Shown: one piece after another, positions 10,746 to 22,410 of the stretch | How positions within the stretch are numbered: the first letter of the stretch is position 1 | How the letters are laid out: each line of letters starts with the position of its first letter | From: Tubulanus polymorphus | Lineage: Eukaryota > Nemertea > Palaeonemertea > Tubulaniformes > Tubulanidae | DNA length: 64,000 nucleotides | Assembly: GCF_964204645.1 (NCBI RefSeq) | Contig: NC_134033.1 | Coordinates: 3,779,631-3,843,630 of the forward strand | Direction: 5' to 3' | Program-made: the position numbers and the translations under genes | Notes under the pieces: model-generated | The model's database searches: none | What the model saw: the letters and a program-made list of their open reading frames with translations, nothing else | What the model was told of the DNA's origin: nothing

Positions 10746-10875
10746 CAGCGGAACCTCGTTATAACGAATTCGGATACGACGAGAGTCGATATAACAAATA
10801 TATAGAATAAGAGTCCGTGGTTATAACGAACATATTTTCTGGTCCCGTGAAGTTCGTTGTAACGAGGTTCCACAG
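10746..10875. mobile_element. pogo/Tigger-type MITE, copy 1
   Basis: The ends CAGCGGAACCTCGTTATAAC and, inverted, TTGTAACGAGGTTCCACAG are flanked by TA on both sides (10744-10745 and 10876-10877). The end sequence matches the known pogo/Tigger style (CAGTGGAACCTCGTTATAAC) with a TA target. 130 bp, no transposase. A relative lies at about 42278-42446. Confidence 0.8.
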
Positions 10876-10899
10876 TACGTGTATGATGTTTAATTCGGA

Positions 10900-11640
10900 T
10901 TTCTAGGAAACCGGATGGATTTCGTCTGTCCCGCAAGTGATTCGAATTAAGCGGGTTCTAACAACAAATCCGGGGTCCTAATTTCAAAAACTGCGTGGAA
11001 TTGTTGATTCCACAGCGATGATCGTCTTTCTGCGAGTTTTCGAAAACTGCTGGCATCGATTCTCTGATCGAGTTTTAAGGTGTAGCCTATTGTAGTGAAA
11101 ATTATATTTATTTTTGTAAATATTGTAAATTTATACGGAGTTTTGATGACGCGGGCATTTTGCTGTAAATATAAATATGAAATGATAACTCAGTAAGAAC
11201 CAAGCCGTGTTTTGTAAGTTCATTCTGGGAAACTCTGATGTCCAAGGTTTTCACCCTGTATATACTCTTGGATCGATATCGCTAGTGGACTACACAGGCG
11301 AAGGAGGTTGTGGTGATTGGAGCTGGTCCGGGATGCTGACTCGGGGTCATAGCACCCTGTCCTGATATGGGAATGTGCGTCACCACGTTCTGTTGCAATT
11401 TGAAGCTTCTGGTCATTTCATTTTTTTCAAGGCCTATGGATCTGGTCCTTTTACGTAAATTGGAAATCTTATGAACTATTCAGTACGAATACGAATATTT
11501 ATTACACTCCAACCATTTCCATGGTATATGGAGGAAAAACAGTATTTACAATCATTTACAAAAACAGGCAATAATAGTATTTAAAACATAACAAACGTTA
11601 TTTAAAACATACTATTAAATTTCCAACACTAGCGCCATCT
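10900..11640. other. Non-coding spacer
   Basis: No gene is seen. An AT-rich retroposon-like tail is possible at about 11480-11610 (TTTATTACACTCC onward). Confidence 0.4.
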
Positions 11641-11749
11641 ACCAGTGTTTTGGCACTGAGGAAGAGGGACAGAGACAGGACGGGAAGGAGAGGGCCAGGA
11701 CGGGAGGGAGAGGGAGAGGCTGAGGAAGAGAGCATCTGATAGACTGGTT

Positions 11750-11965
11750 GCCGGTCTCTACCTTCTGACTGCGAATGCGCATGCGGGCATCTTCACCCAA
11801 GGGATTCGAACCCACTACGCTAAAGCTGTTCCCCGAACCCCGTGACCTCACGATACGTTGGAGTCGTTACTAGACGACCAGAATCCGGTCGTACCAATCA
11901 CAGCGCTTGTAACAAACCGTCAGTAGACTTCTGTTGGTTTTCCCGTTAAATTAACCAATCAGCGA
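11750..11965. mobile_element. SINE-like dispersed repeat, copy 1
   Basis: Contains a tRNA-type B box (GGGTTCGAATCCC on the minus strand). It shares GTTGGAGTCGTTACTAG and CTTCTGTTGGTTTTCCCG with a copy on the opposite strand at about 46400-46555. Confidence 0.65.
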
Positions 11966-12044
11966 ACGTTTTACCGAACAAGGAAGTATTTCGCAAATCG
12001 ATATATGACGTCACGCGCAACAGCGCCAGTAATGAAATCACGCT

Positions 12045-12225
12045 TCGTGAGGCCAGGGGGCTGGTGGAAGCGAGTTCGTGAGTGATACCGGACCCCTGGC
12101 AAGCGAGGATGGCATGCGGGTGGCACAGATTTGGACAGGCAACCAGTCTACGCGCCTAATACATAGACTGGTGGCCGCTTTCAATTCAAAGCGATTGCAC
12201 GATTGGAAATGATCTTCGTCCATAA
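12045..12225. mobile_element. Dispersed repeat with CCTGGCAAGCGAGG motif
   Basis: CCCCTGGCAAGCGAGGATGG and ATAGACTGGTGGCCGCTT recur in related form at 17283-17420 and 24018-24165. The first motif is also the end sequence of the foldback element at 18304-18443. Probably one non-autonomous DNA element family. Confidence 0.5.
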
Positions 12226-12800
12226 CAGATGATGCATGGAATTTGAACGTGAAATGATAATAGAAAAGAAAATAACATTGATGACGTAAGTCACCAGATT
12301 TGATATTTCATCGAAGAAGAGGGTGAATGTGCTTAGATATTCAAGGCCTTAATTTAAACCCTTTGCCCTACAAATATGATGTTCACAATTCCCAGTTTAG
12401 GATTGCCGCTTGATGCTTGCATTCGTATTTCAACACTGACTGAAGCCTATCAATGTGATAGAGGTTTCTTTTTTTGGTAGGTACGTATAATAAAGACAAT
12501 TTTCAAGTAACGGCGATGTACCGTACTAAAATGCAACTTATATCAACAAAGGGTTTCGTTTTGTGTATATAGTTTAATATACGTGTTGCCTATCCAAGAT
12601 TCTCCTCCTTGGCAAATGGGAAGATTCTAAATGCGAAGATTGCTTGAAAAATGTTTCCATCGTGTGTTGTACAACAAAATTGCACACATAGATGATAATG
12701 AGTTAGTGATATCCTGTGGTGACTAGAAAGTGATTTGTCATGCGATCGAAGACGAATGCGACAATTTAGACAAAATAAAGTTAACAATCGGAGGCTGGCA
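12226..12800. other. Upstream region of the orphan GPCR
   Basis: No gene or recognised repeat. It may hold the promoter or a 5' untranslated exon of the receptor at 12950, but no clear core promoter motif was found. Confidence 0.4.
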
Positions 12801-12802
12801 GC

Positions 12803-12908
12803 AGACGGCTTCAGTGAGATCCACGTCAAGTCACACGGCTTCAGACCCGCGTCGAGTCAGACGGCTTCAGACCCGCGTCGAGTCAGACGGCTTCAGACCC
12901 GCGTCACG
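12803..12908 (+). repeat. 26-bp GC-rich tandem repeat upstream of the GPCR
   Basis: Units of ACGGCTTCAGACCCGCGTCG plus AGTCAG occur in three near-identical copies, preceded by one degenerate unit. It ends about 40 bases before the receptor start codon, so it lies in the 5' UTR or proximal promoter. Confidence 0.85.
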
Positions 12909-12949
12909 GTCACCGTTGTAGCAACTGTAACGATAGGAAATTCTGACAA

Positions 12950-13954
12950 ATGAGCAAGATGGCGCCGGCGAACGGAACTGACGTCACCGAATGCTCGTAT
13001 CTATCGAAGAATAACGTCTGGTTGACCGTGTTGTTGTACGTATCGACGCCGATCTGCTTGACCGGGTTCGTTTTGAACGCTATCAGTTTCGTGATTTTAC
13101 GCAAGCACAGTTCGCGTTCGAATTCTTTCCACCTGTTGCAGATTTTGGCCGTCGTCGATAACTGTTTTCTGTTAGTGTCGGTGTCGTTGGTGAACGTGCG
13201 TCGGTTTTTCTCCTATTTGACGTACGGACGGAGGTTTTTCTATCTATCGGACGCCTTCATCGGGCCGCGATTCCTCGTCTACCTAGCTCCGCCGCATCTT
13301 ATCATGCGTATGATAAGAAACTGGCTTATCGTGCTGATAAGTCTAGACCGGGTTATTCATATCGTTTTCCCTTTGAAATCGATCGTTTTATGCACTAAAT
13401 TCAAACTAAATTTATCATTCGCGTTTATAGTCGTATTCAGCGCTGGGTTGCAAGGTTTCAAATTTTGTTGTTTGAGGTTTTCCCACCAGATTCCCAAATG
13501 CCCAGCAGTCAATATTCCGTTACTGCGATTTCATGCTGAATTCCCAGGCGGTGTGGATGAATTGACTATTGTCACCTCGATCATAATTTTGCCATTTGTA
13601 ATTCTATGCGTGACCAACACCATATTATCCGTGCACTTGTACAAAGCACGTGCCAAGCGACAGACGATGGCGACGTCTGGCGGCACACACGGGAAAGACC
13701 AAGAATTGCAGGCGACGCTGCTCGCTTTAGGTATCGTGGCGACGTTTCTAGTTTGCGAGAGCCCGAATAGCGTGGAGCGAATCGTCGAAATCGTCTTCTA
13801 CAACGGCAGACGATTGCGCACGCATCCTATGATGCAGGTTTCCATTCAAATGGATTCATGCGTCAATTTTCTAGTTTATTGTCTGTCGAGTAAAAAATTC
13901 CGGACGCTGACGGCGCAGATGTTGGCGATAAGAGAGCACTTAATCAAAGTCTGA
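12950..13954 (+). CDS. Orphan class A GPCR, FMRFamide-receptor-like
   Basis: A single-exon, seven-span receptor of 334 residues. Spans lie near residues 23-50, 63-85, 118-142, 155-172, 205-230, 254-278 and 293-313. TM1 has the conserved asparagine (GFVLNAISFVIL). TM3 ends in LDRVIHIVFP, a DRY variant. TM6 has VCESPNSVERIVE in place of CWxP, and TM7 has NFLVYCLSSKKFR in place of NPxxY. The short TM7-helix 8 and the YLAPP stretch before TM3 resemble invertebrate FMRFamide or orphan peptide receptors. The ligand is unknown. The N-terminus has an NGT glycosylation site and no signal peptide. The start at 12950 is the first in-frame ATG; an ATG at 12959 is also possible. The gene has no introns, like many expanded lophotrochozoan peptide receptors. 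Confidence 0.85.
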   Translation: MSKMAPANGTDVTECSYLSKNNVWLTVLLYVSTPICLTGFVLNAISFVILRKHSSRSNSFHLLQILAVVDNCFLLVSVSLVNVRRFFSYLTYGRRFFYLSDAFIGPRFLVYLAPPHLIMRMIRNWLIVLISLDRVIHIVFPLKSIVLCTKFKLNLSFAFIVVFSAGLQGFKFCCLRFSHQIPKCPAVNIPLLRFHAEFPGGVDELTIVTSIIILPFVILCVTNTILSVHLYKARAKRQTMATSGGTHGKDQELQATLLALGIVATFLVCESPNSVERIVEIVFYNGRRLRTHPMMQVSIQMDSCVNFLVYCLSSKKFRTLTAQMLAIREHLIKV

Positions 13955-13974
13955 ATCAACCTTATCCCCATTTT

Positions 13975-14135
13975 AGGCAGGTTTCGATTGGTCTCTATAC
14001 GGATTTTGGACTGACTTTCTGGCCGGTAAGTTTCGACCAAAATACCTGTAGAAGCATCCTCTTCCGGCAGGGATTCGAACCAGATTGAATCGAGATTGCC
14101 ACGGTACGAAACTCTGCCACACTAGACTGAGTGCA
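13975..14135 (-). mobile_element. tRNA-derived SINE, minus copy
   Basis: On the minus strand GTGTGGCAGAGTTTCGTACC resembles an A box and GGTTCGAATCCCTGCC is a B box, followed by a tail shared with the plus-strand copy (TTTGGTCGAAACTTACCGGCC type). Confidence 0.65.
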
Positions 14136-14309
14136 CAGCTTCACGCGTAGATGATGTCATCATCAGCCAATCAGATATCCCGTTTTATTTTAGCTTGGGT
14201 TTTCCCATTTATAGTTCTTCTGTGAAATTTACCTCCGCGATTATACAACGAGCAATCTGATTGGTGCCGCAAGTTTTCGTGCGGCAAAGCTGCGCATGTA
14301 CCTGCGCAC

Positions 14310-14580
14310 CCGGTCTACTGATGCAGGGGTTCGTGCCGTGGCTGAGTGTAGCGATGCCATCAAGTTCGAATCCCTGCCGCGGGAGGATGCTGTAGAAACA
14401 GCCGGTGGAGAGTTTGTAAGATTTCGATTGGCGTTTACCCGAATCTCTTCTGTCGCGTTTGATTTGACTAGACTATAACATCTCAATCCGGAATGGTAGA
14501 ATCTGTAAACCTGACCTCGTCGACCGGTGGAGCGTTTGTCAGGTTTCGGTTGGTCTTTACCGATTCCAGAATGTAATCTT
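14310..14580 (+). mobile_element. tRNA-derived SINE, plus copy with duplicated tail
   Basis: CCGTGGCTGAGTGTAGCGAT (A box) and AAGTTCGAATCCCTGCCG (B box) are followed by GGTGGAGAGTTTGTAAGATT. This tail motif recurs at about 14525 (GGTGGAGCGTTTGTCAGGTT). Together with the copy at 13975 it forms an inverted pair just after the GPCR. Confidence 0.65.
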
Positions 14581-14599
14581 GATATATGCGGGCCGGTAG

Positions 14600-15600
14600 A
14601 GAATTTGTAATCCGCGAATTACTAGGCCCCTATTTGTAAAACGAATACGTTGGATCAAAACCTGCTTTTATTGGTGAATAATACAATACAGTGAATAATC
14701 TAATGCTTGCTGTGGTTATATGATTAGGATAATCCAATTAGCCAGAATGTTTAGTTTAATTGCTGTCAATGTCAATTCATATTTTCAACAAGGACAACAA
14801 TTCACCGTTTAATTCAGTTAAAACGGTTAGGTAAGGGTTATATGGTAATAATACATGATAATAAAAATGATATTGTATAATGAATTTCTTTCCCAGGAAG
14901 TACAAAACACAAATACAGTCATTGTTATTACATAAAAGAAAACGAAAAAGAAATATAGCTGCAAAGCAGCGATTATGGGTTTTCGGCAGAAAAGCACGAG
15001 ATGCATTTGAACCGATGAATAGAAATTGAAAAAAATAAATTGGCGGGCATTCGAAGATGACACAACTGAAGAAAATGTAAAGATTCAGCAATCCTCGAAG
15101 CAACCCTCTTCTTGCGTATCATCGGGTAGAATGGATGTTCCATCACCGTAGGTATGCGGGAGTACAGGATACCTGAAGGGACATGCTGATTGCTAGTTGT
15201 CGATGCGAGTTGCGGTACTAGATTTCCGCCGGTGTTTGTCGTCTGACAAATAGTCGGAGGTCAGAATTTTAGGTTTAGAATATGATGGACAGTACATACA
15301 CAAGAATCTGTTTAGTTCAGAATGACTGTTATAATTCTACCAGAATACAACATTTCATTTAGAAACAGTTAGTTGTCGAATCTGATAGATGAATTTCATG
15401 TACGAAAAATGCGGAAAATGAATAATAATAATAATAATCAACAGAATTACAAAAACTAATTACTTCGATACTGAAAAAGCGTAGGAAAGAAAACAGAGAA
15501 AACAGGACAAAATGAGATCCCGAGGGGTATATTTTAAGAAAAAGCCAATGCCCTGGTGGAATGAGAATTGGACAGGAAAAACAATTTTGGGATTGAAATT
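14600..15600. other. AT-rich non-coding spacer
   Basis: No convincing gene. Contains a short (AAT)n microsatellite near 15420-15438. Open frames on the minus strand are AT-rich and phenylalanine-rich without domain structure. Confidence 0.5.
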
Positions 15601-16123
15601 GATAGCATTTCACTTAAACCGCATAAACATCGCCAAAAAGATGCGAACCAAGATGAGGTGAACGTAGAGAGGGGGTATGACGATATGAATTTCAATTTTG
15701 TAATATGTTTTTATAGAATATTGATTTCGACATCAAAATCGCTGACGTTGCAGAATAAAAAATAGAATATATTTTTTGCACTGAACTCACTGAAAAACAC
15801 ACGAATGAAGATTAGTTGAATGTTTAAAGGGGGTATGACGATAGGGATTTCAATTTTGTAACATATTTCTATAGAACATTGATTTCAACATCAAAATCTC
15901 TGACGTTGCACAATATGAAATAGCATATATTTTTGCAGCGAACTTCGATATTTTATCACCTGCTCTGCTTGGGATTCGAATGCTCGTAATTAACAATGGT
16001 AAAAACTCTTTGAAGCTATATTTGGTTACCGGTCGACTAGGTCTTTGACGAAATAACGTTATTATATTTGCACCCAAACAGTCTGTTAAAATACGCAACG
16101 TTATTTACAGACGGCCTATTTTG

Positions 16124-16191
16124 TATATAACCACAAGCATCAGATGCGCAGACGACATCGAACACACAGCGACGTGAACAGTCATCAAACC
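16124..16191 (+). promoter_or_regulatory. TATA box and probable 5' untranslated exon of peptide gene A
   Basis: TATATAA at 16124-16130 is followed about 60 bases later by a consensus donor (CAAACC|GTAAGTAA, GT at 16192). Both the TATA element and the donor are preserved in copy B. A probable acceptor precedes the start codon (TTCTTTATGATTCATATAG, ending near 17924). Promoter and leader exon are inferred from these signals. Confidence 0.45.
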
Positions 16192-17282
16192 GTAAGTAAT
16201 GTATTCGGGGGAAAAGTTTGCAGAAAATTGTTCAAGCGAATGATTTGGTTTGATTCGTTTCTTTCGGTGACTTCGTGTTTCCAATGAAGACCACAACAAT
16301 ATTCCAACACCCCCGTTTTTGCGCATATAAAGGCTTTTCTAGAACCTGGGCACTGTTTTGGGTTCGTCACAAAGAAGAATTGTGAATGAGTTAGGGAGCA
16401 TCTCAGCATTTCGATCGTTTTTTCAATTACTCGTCAAAGGGGACGGGGGAGGGGTTTAAGGCCAACCCCGGTATGATCAGGACTACCGATCATAACTATG
16501 GGATTCGAACATTAACATTCGAACATCAAAAAAGACGTTTGTTTGAGAAAACATGCACCCGTTACGGGAAATTTGTTCATAAAATCTCTTAGAGTTTAGG
16601 TTTTGACAATTTTTTTCCATAATTTTTCCATTCAATTTTCAATAAAAGTTGTGATCAAAATACATTCGTGACAACTTATCAGTGTCTAATCAATGGGTCG
16701 GTCGAGGGGTAAAAGAAGAATAATAAATCATTTTAATTGACACAACTATTGAGATTTTGCTGCCTTGTCGATTGGTTCGCGCGCGATGGACGGGGTCACT
16801 GGAGACTGGGATTGGCTACGAATTTCGTGACTCTGATATTCACGGATCCAGCCCTTTTGTGTGCGAAAATTATATTTAATTACTGGGTCGATCGGTGACG
16901 TCTAATTCAGTAACTGTTATATGGGTAAATATCATTATGGAGAAAAGTGAGGCCGTAATAAGTGGGGCCGTATTGCCGAGCTTTTTCAAAAAGTGCGGTT
17001 TTTCACCACGAATAAATGTCACTTTCCTATTGAAGAACCAAGGAGAGGTCTTTGATATGATTTTTTGGGTACTCGAATAAATCATTTGACAATGGATTGA
17101 TTTTCATTTTCCATAATAAAACATGAAAATTGTATCCACTCGACGAAAAAGATCTTTTTGAAGGGGACTTTGAGAATTTTAGGGGGTCGTTCGCTAACCC
17201 TGTACCCCTCGGTACGGGCCCGATACACGAAACACCCGTGTTACGGGTACTTCAGGAAAACGGTATTTTCTATACGTGTGAA

Positions 17283-17420
17283 CCATCCTCCTTTGCCAGG
17301 GTTTGATTGCCTGCCGGCTAAGGGGCCATCAATCTATGGATTAAGCCAATGATATGCGTTGGTTTTCAACGGTAGATTCGTTACGCATCCCTGATTGGCT
17401 AGTATATAGAATGGTGGCCG
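17283..17420. mobile_element. Dispersed repeat with inverted GGCCACC ends
   Basis: TTTGCCAGGGTTTGATTGCC with GGGGCCATCAATCTATG at the left, and ATATAGAATGGTGGCCGC at the right. Same family as 12045-12225 and as the matching position of copy B near 24018-24165. Confidence 0.5.
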
Positions 17421-17969
17421 CTGAGCAGCAACCTGTCCGCGCAAGAAACTTGGGCAATCTAATAGCAATGCGTGTGAACTAACGTGCAGACCATAGGCTT
17501 ACCGGGCGCTTCGAGTGTTTCTGGCTAGCAAGAGCGCACTTTTAATGATAATAACGATTAATGCATATCCCAGTTACATTTTGGTTATTAATAAATGCCA
17601 AAACACCGAAGTGGTACCTGCAGCGAGTGAGGTTGACATCTACTAGTACGCCCATTTCGCTTTTTTTTATGTGACAATCGATTGATTGATCCGACCGACG
17701 AATTTCAGTGGTTTAAGACATCGGAAAACTTATGAAATATCCAAACGTCTTATTTTACAATATTTCGTACTATAATTCGTGAACAAAACATTATTATCCT
17801 TGTAAAATATCGAAATCACCTTTGCGGCCGGTCACATGCGTATTCATCATAAGAATCGGTCCTTAAACAGGGTGAATGCAGGTTGCCGTAGAATTCGCCA
17901 GGTATTTTCTTTATGATTCATATAGGTGTCATTTGATTCACTAGAAAGTTACTGAACGCTATCACCACG

Positions 17970-18882
17970 ATGAAGACGATCATTGCATTATTATGTAAGA
18001 ATCCGTTATAATATTGTAATTCCATGAGTAACTCACGACTTTTGCACGATATACAATGGATGGATTTTCCCTAATTTTATGTATGTTTTTCAAGTCGTAG
18101 CGGTTGTTGGTGTCGCATTTGCACGTTACACGGCCGAACAGTACCAAACAATGTGTAGTCAACATTGCGATGGAGAATCGGGAATGGCGGACCCGACTGA
18201 GAGAGCAAGGCTTTTACCAATTTGTAAAAGGTAAGTTAAATTTTCTAGTCATCAGTAAAATATTCTTGCCGTATAAACGCTCAGCGTGTTCATCCTACGA
18301 GAACAACATACCCTCGCTTGCCAGGGTTTGGTTGCCGCCCGCTGAATTTCAAGCAAACCTTTCATTCGTCGATTCGGGCATGGTTTGTGTTGGTATGAGA
18401 TTCGGCGGGCGGCAACCAAACCCTGGCAAGCGAGGGTATGTTGTGTATAGATCCACTAGCAAAATAATGTCCAGATATCGTTTGGAATCTCGTCCAGGTT
18501 CACAAAATTACGTCACTGAAAAACAATTGTTTGTGCCTAGTTCTGCCGCTAGGTGGCGAATGGGGCCATTCAAGTTTCATCGAGATCCACACACCATAAA
18601 CGAAGCTAAGCATCCGAAGGACAGACACAGACGAACGAACGATACCGAGAACCAATAACGCGTCTTTTGATATCTAGCTCTAGCTTAAACCTATATTTGG
18701 GGGGAGGGACACAAGCTGTAGAGGATGTTTGAATGATAGAGATAACTAATCTTTGCATTTTCATTTTCAGACGTTGTGAGATTACCGCAATGTGTTTAAG
18801 ATCAAAATGCGGCGGATCGATTCAATCTGCAGAGAATATGTGTTTTGTGAACTGCCAGCGTGCTGCTGCGCAAGCTTGTTAA
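17970..18882 (+). CDS. Secreted nine-cysteine protein A, three coding exons
   Basis: Exons 17970-17994, 18095-18230 and 18771-18882 join in phases 1 and 2 to a 90-residue protein. Donors are TTAT|GTAAGA and AAAAG|GTAAGT; acceptors are TTTTTCAAG and TTCATTTTCAG. Residues 1-18 form a textbook signal peptide (MKTIIALLFVAVVGVAFA). The mature part has cysteines at 29, 33, 52, 56, 62, 67, 78, 82 and 90, with three Cx3C pairs, a dibasic KRR at 53-55 and a cysteine as last residue. AATAAA follows at 18894. A second intact copy lies at 24623-25467. The family is not recognised. Repeated Cx3C spacing suggests a helical disulfide-rich fold and a defence, signalling or venom-like role is possible, but no function is shown. 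The odd cysteine number may allow a dimer. Confidence 0.8.
18304..18443. mobile_element. Foldback element with 44-bp inverted arms
   Basis: The arms 18304-18347 and 18400-18443 are reverse complements with about one mismatch (core CCCTCGCTTGCCAGGGTTTG), around a 52-bp loop. It lies within the second coding intron of peptide gene A. Copy B keeps only the right arm near 24960-25000. Confidence 0.85.
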
Positions 18883-18893
18883 ATGGCTTCGTG

Positions 18894-18899
18894 AATAAA
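18894..18899 (+). terminator. Polyadenylation signal of peptide gene A
   Basis: AATAAA 12 bases after the stop codon, conserved in copy B at 25479-25484. Confidence 0.7.
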
Positions 18900-19940
18900 C
18901 GTATTCTGCAAATCTAACACAATTGACAGCCTGTTTCTCGTATATTTTGACTAGGGATGAATTTATGTTTTGTACTCCAACAGTAATTCGGAATGTTAGG
19001 AATGAATTGTTTCATCTGCCCGAAGTTGAGGGCTCCGCTGGGTCCGCATGGTTGGATTTTCTTTCACCAATATCAAACACGCTGATATACTTACCTTTAA
19101 CTCCGGGTTAAAAGGTAAAAAACAAAACATAACAACATAACCTTGTACTTACATTTTAAGTTTGACAATTGCATACGATCAATGATAGGTTTACCTATAC
19201 CTAAAGGAATTCTCAACTCAACAGTTGTTATTTTGTGTAGTTGTTATTAGTGTAAAAGTGTTTCTTTTTTTTATAAACTGATAGAATATGGTTCATGGTC
19301 GCTCCAAACAATTTTCAGCTTCATTCCAAAGTATCGTACTGGTTTACTGATTTACAAGTGCGACTGAGCCAGAATTGTTCGCAATAAAGATACTCTAATT
19401 TACACTTGTCGCTGATTTGACTAGGATGACACAACTTCACGCGAGATATGACACCAAAAAAAAACATTGTTAAAATACTCAAAAGGTTTTTCTAAATTTT
19501 TTTGGCATACTTCCGGAAAGAAATCCCCCGGAAATCCGATCCCCGACCAGAAATATTCCCGAAATAAATCCGACGGAAATTTCCGGCACGATTCCGGAGA
19601 AAAATCTTCTGGAAGTTACTGACTTTCTGTTCTGCGTAATTTCTGGGCACGAATGACGCGAAGAAACCGAGCCTTTACTTGGGAATTGGTCTGAAATGCT
19701 CGACGGTCTGACAACGTCAATATTGTACGCCCCCTGGTGAACAGGTAAGTAATCAATGAGCTAAACTCGCCACTAACATATTGCTTTGAGATGGAATTTG
19801 CATATAGAATATGCATTTTTTTCCAAAATCAGAAACACATTTCGAAATCTACCTTCGTAATCAAACCAACACCAAAATACGGAAACTTCCCTATTGGGAA
19901 AAAGAAATATCGGACGCATTAAAATTGCCCTGCGTGATGG

Positions 19941-20440
19941 TTATTTGACTGGATTTCTACAGCCGATTTTCATACAGAAATATTCACGAATTTCTCGTCC
20001 CAGTAAAAGATATATGTAGAAATTGACCACGAAGTTGCCGACTAAAAACTGCATGAATATGTCGTGTAGGAAATCTCTCTGTTTCGGCGAAATTGGTAAC
20101 AGCGAAATAACTGCTGATGGGAGCAAAAATATCGCAAACGCGAGCAAAACTGTTACGAGCATTATTGTCGTACGTTTTGATTTCGTAGTTTTCTGATCGG
20201 ACGAAACCATTTTTGAACCTCTGAATAACTGAACTGTTCATAGCCGAAATTGATGTTCGGTGCGATATGAATGTGGACGACTGTTACGATGAAAACGATC
20301 ATTCAGTAGTTGAATTCGTAGAAAACATCCGATGAACCTGTCGGAAACGAACATCGACAAAATAGACGTGAGGTATAGGACCAGTATATTCACTGCAATA
20401 ATCATGAATATAATAAATCTAGCGAATCTAAGGTGTAAAT
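19941..20440 (-). pseudogene. Decayed class A GPCR fragment
   Basis: Three frames on the minus strand read as receptor pieces. The first has a TM3-like stretch ending in SILSMFVSDRFIGCF (DRF in place of DRY). After a frameshift a hydrophobic segment MIVFIVTVVHIHIA could be TM4. After another shift comes an open frame with a basic loop, TM6 (TIMLVTVLLAFAIFLLP) and TM7 (NFVVNFYIYLLLGREIREYF), ending in a stop near 19941. TM1, TM2 and TM5 are not found. The NFYIY variant in TM7 recalls the FMRFamide-like receptor at 12950. The fragment is broken, so probably non-functional; unrecognised introns are the alternative. Confidence 0.55.
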
Positions 20441-22410
20441 ATCAAACGAGATGTGAACGGCAAGATATGATCTCTTCCCAATATATAACCCTCACGAATT
20501 TCATTGAATAATAGTTAACCATTCAAGCTGCAGGTCCAAAAATGACGCATTTCGGTCTCAGAAAGGTCATTATCCGATTTTTCTTATGATACTAGGGGCC
20601 TTTAAGCGATACATATAATAATAATACTATTAATAGTAATAATAATTTATTCAGCATAAAATCCATTTTAAATATGCTCATTGGCTTTACATCATATATA
20701 AAAAGAGAACATAGAAACAGAGAAAACTAAAACGAATTTAGTTAAAAAGCTTTCGATGAACAAATGGGTTTTGAATTAAGATTTAACATCGATTGAAGGA
20801 CTAGATTCAATTGGTCTTGATGGCCGTTTACAGAGACATTGTAGCAATCACAACTGAAAAATAATACCGATATACAACTTAAGTTAAAACTATGGCCATT
20901 TATAGAATTATGTTACTAATTTGTAGTCAGTGCGGAACGTTTGGTTTTGGAACAATAATGAGGGGTGGTAGGTAAGTCATGATTTACCACATGTTACTTC
21001 CGTGTTGATGAAAATCTCGCGAGAATGGCGCAACATTGAAACCTGGCTTATCATACATATTTCTTGTACATATTCACAATTTATCCGCTATAAAGGCTCG
21101 ATAAACAATTGCATGCTTACGATCAGTATGATTAGCGCTGGCGGCGATGGTTGTCCGAAACGCGATTTCACGAGAGAGTTACCGCCATCTTGTTTGCACT
21201 GCGCATGCTCCTCCCCATTCTGTTTGTAAACACAGTCCACACATGAGCACTACACTCGCTGCGTGAGCGTATCACTCTCAAAACAAAACAAATAGCACCA
21301 GAACCCGCCAACCTGGGCACCTTTTCAAACGATTTTACATCTACACGATTAAATCTATTTCTGACAGCGTTTTTGCTTCTTATTCGTTTATCTAGTGTTT
21401 CAACGAGTTTATCAGCACCGGACGACCTCCAGGGGTTAAGATGGATCTTTGAACAAATGAACAATTTTCAAATAGTGATTTTTTCCCACGTATGTTATTC
21501 ATTTATTTCAACTCAAAAACCTTTGGAGAATTTAATTAAAGAAATAGTCGCAAATCCTTCGAATGATCGCACGTGCGATCGCGGCCGCCCCGCTCGTGCT
21601 TGAAATGGAAAATTAGTATCTCGTACGATGATGAGTGATCGAAAATAAAAGATGAAATCTAAATCATTCGATGCTTTCAGAGAAATGCATTGGAAAATGT
21701 GGTTTGGAAATAAACTGAATGTGTTATTACCTCATTTCACATGTTGCCTCCCTCCTGGACGTATTAACTACGCTAAACTATGATCGTTGTGACCTTTGTG
21801 CTGGCCACAAATGCACGCACATCACACTACACTACCAATTCGACACCCAACTACCCACAGCTTTGATATAACCATCCTATTATCTAGTGTGTTTCTCCCT
21901 GAGTTCAATTGAACTAGGTATAACAGAGTACTGAGGCAGAGTACACATCTAAATATGAACCATTGAGGAAACTTGATCGATGCAACTTCGAAATTTCCCT
22001 TGAAAACTTATAAATGTATGAAAAGTCCAGATTTCTGGGTGCAACGTGGCCAACAGAAATGCATCGTCAAGTTCGCGTCGATTTAACGTGACATTTAACA
22101 TACTATATTCGAAGAATGTATTGATTCGTGTTATCGCATTTATGATATCATATTACGGCTATTATTTCGTTGACAATTTAAGGAAATTTATCGCAGATCA
22201 ACTGTATCAACTGGTCCTATATATAAACTGAATATCAAGACAATCCACCAAAGCGTCTACAAAACTTCCCAAATTGACTGGATTCCGTCTACAGATGAAC
22301 AAACAGTAACGAAAAGTGAACGCAATTTCCCGCTTGGACTTAAGTCCCTAATGGACTAAAAAGCGATGTATTTAATTTTGAACTCCTTCCACCCTCTTCG
22401 CTCGCATCTC
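20440..22410. other. Non-coding spacer between the two duplicated segments
   Basis: Holds an (AAT)-rich stretch near 20608-20650 followed by a possible retroposon tail. Short open frames have no domain or signal-peptide character. No gene is seen. Confidence 0.5.

Larger units (their letters stand above)
15615..19930 (+). repeat. Segmental duplication, copy A
   Basis: This segment is homologous, with small indels, to about 22420-26500; the offset is about 6.6 kb. The front part is itself partly repeated: the AGGGGGTATGACGATA block occurs at about 15670 and 15830 here, and once in copy B at about 22470. It contains promoter, introns and exons of a small secreted protein gene and ends, as compared with copy B, at the N gap of the latter. 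Confidence 0.85.

Noticed and set aside
18104-18658. 184-codon plus-strand open frame
   Set aside because: It runs through the exon 2 splice donor of peptide gene A and through both arms of the foldback element, and it is not open in copy B.
18923-19111. Near-identical 62-codon frames at 18923 and 25508
   Set aside because: They lie beyond the polyadenylation signals, have no ATG at the proposed start, and are alike only because of the recent duplication.
20270-20300. Third copy of the peptide-gene signal exon (ATGAAAACGATCATT)
   Set aside because: A stop follows after six codons, there is no donor, and the flanks are not homologous; chance similarity.
22046-22231. 61-codon hydrophobic plus-strand frame
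   Set aside because: The start is GTG, composition is AT-driven and there is no splice or promoter context or second copy.
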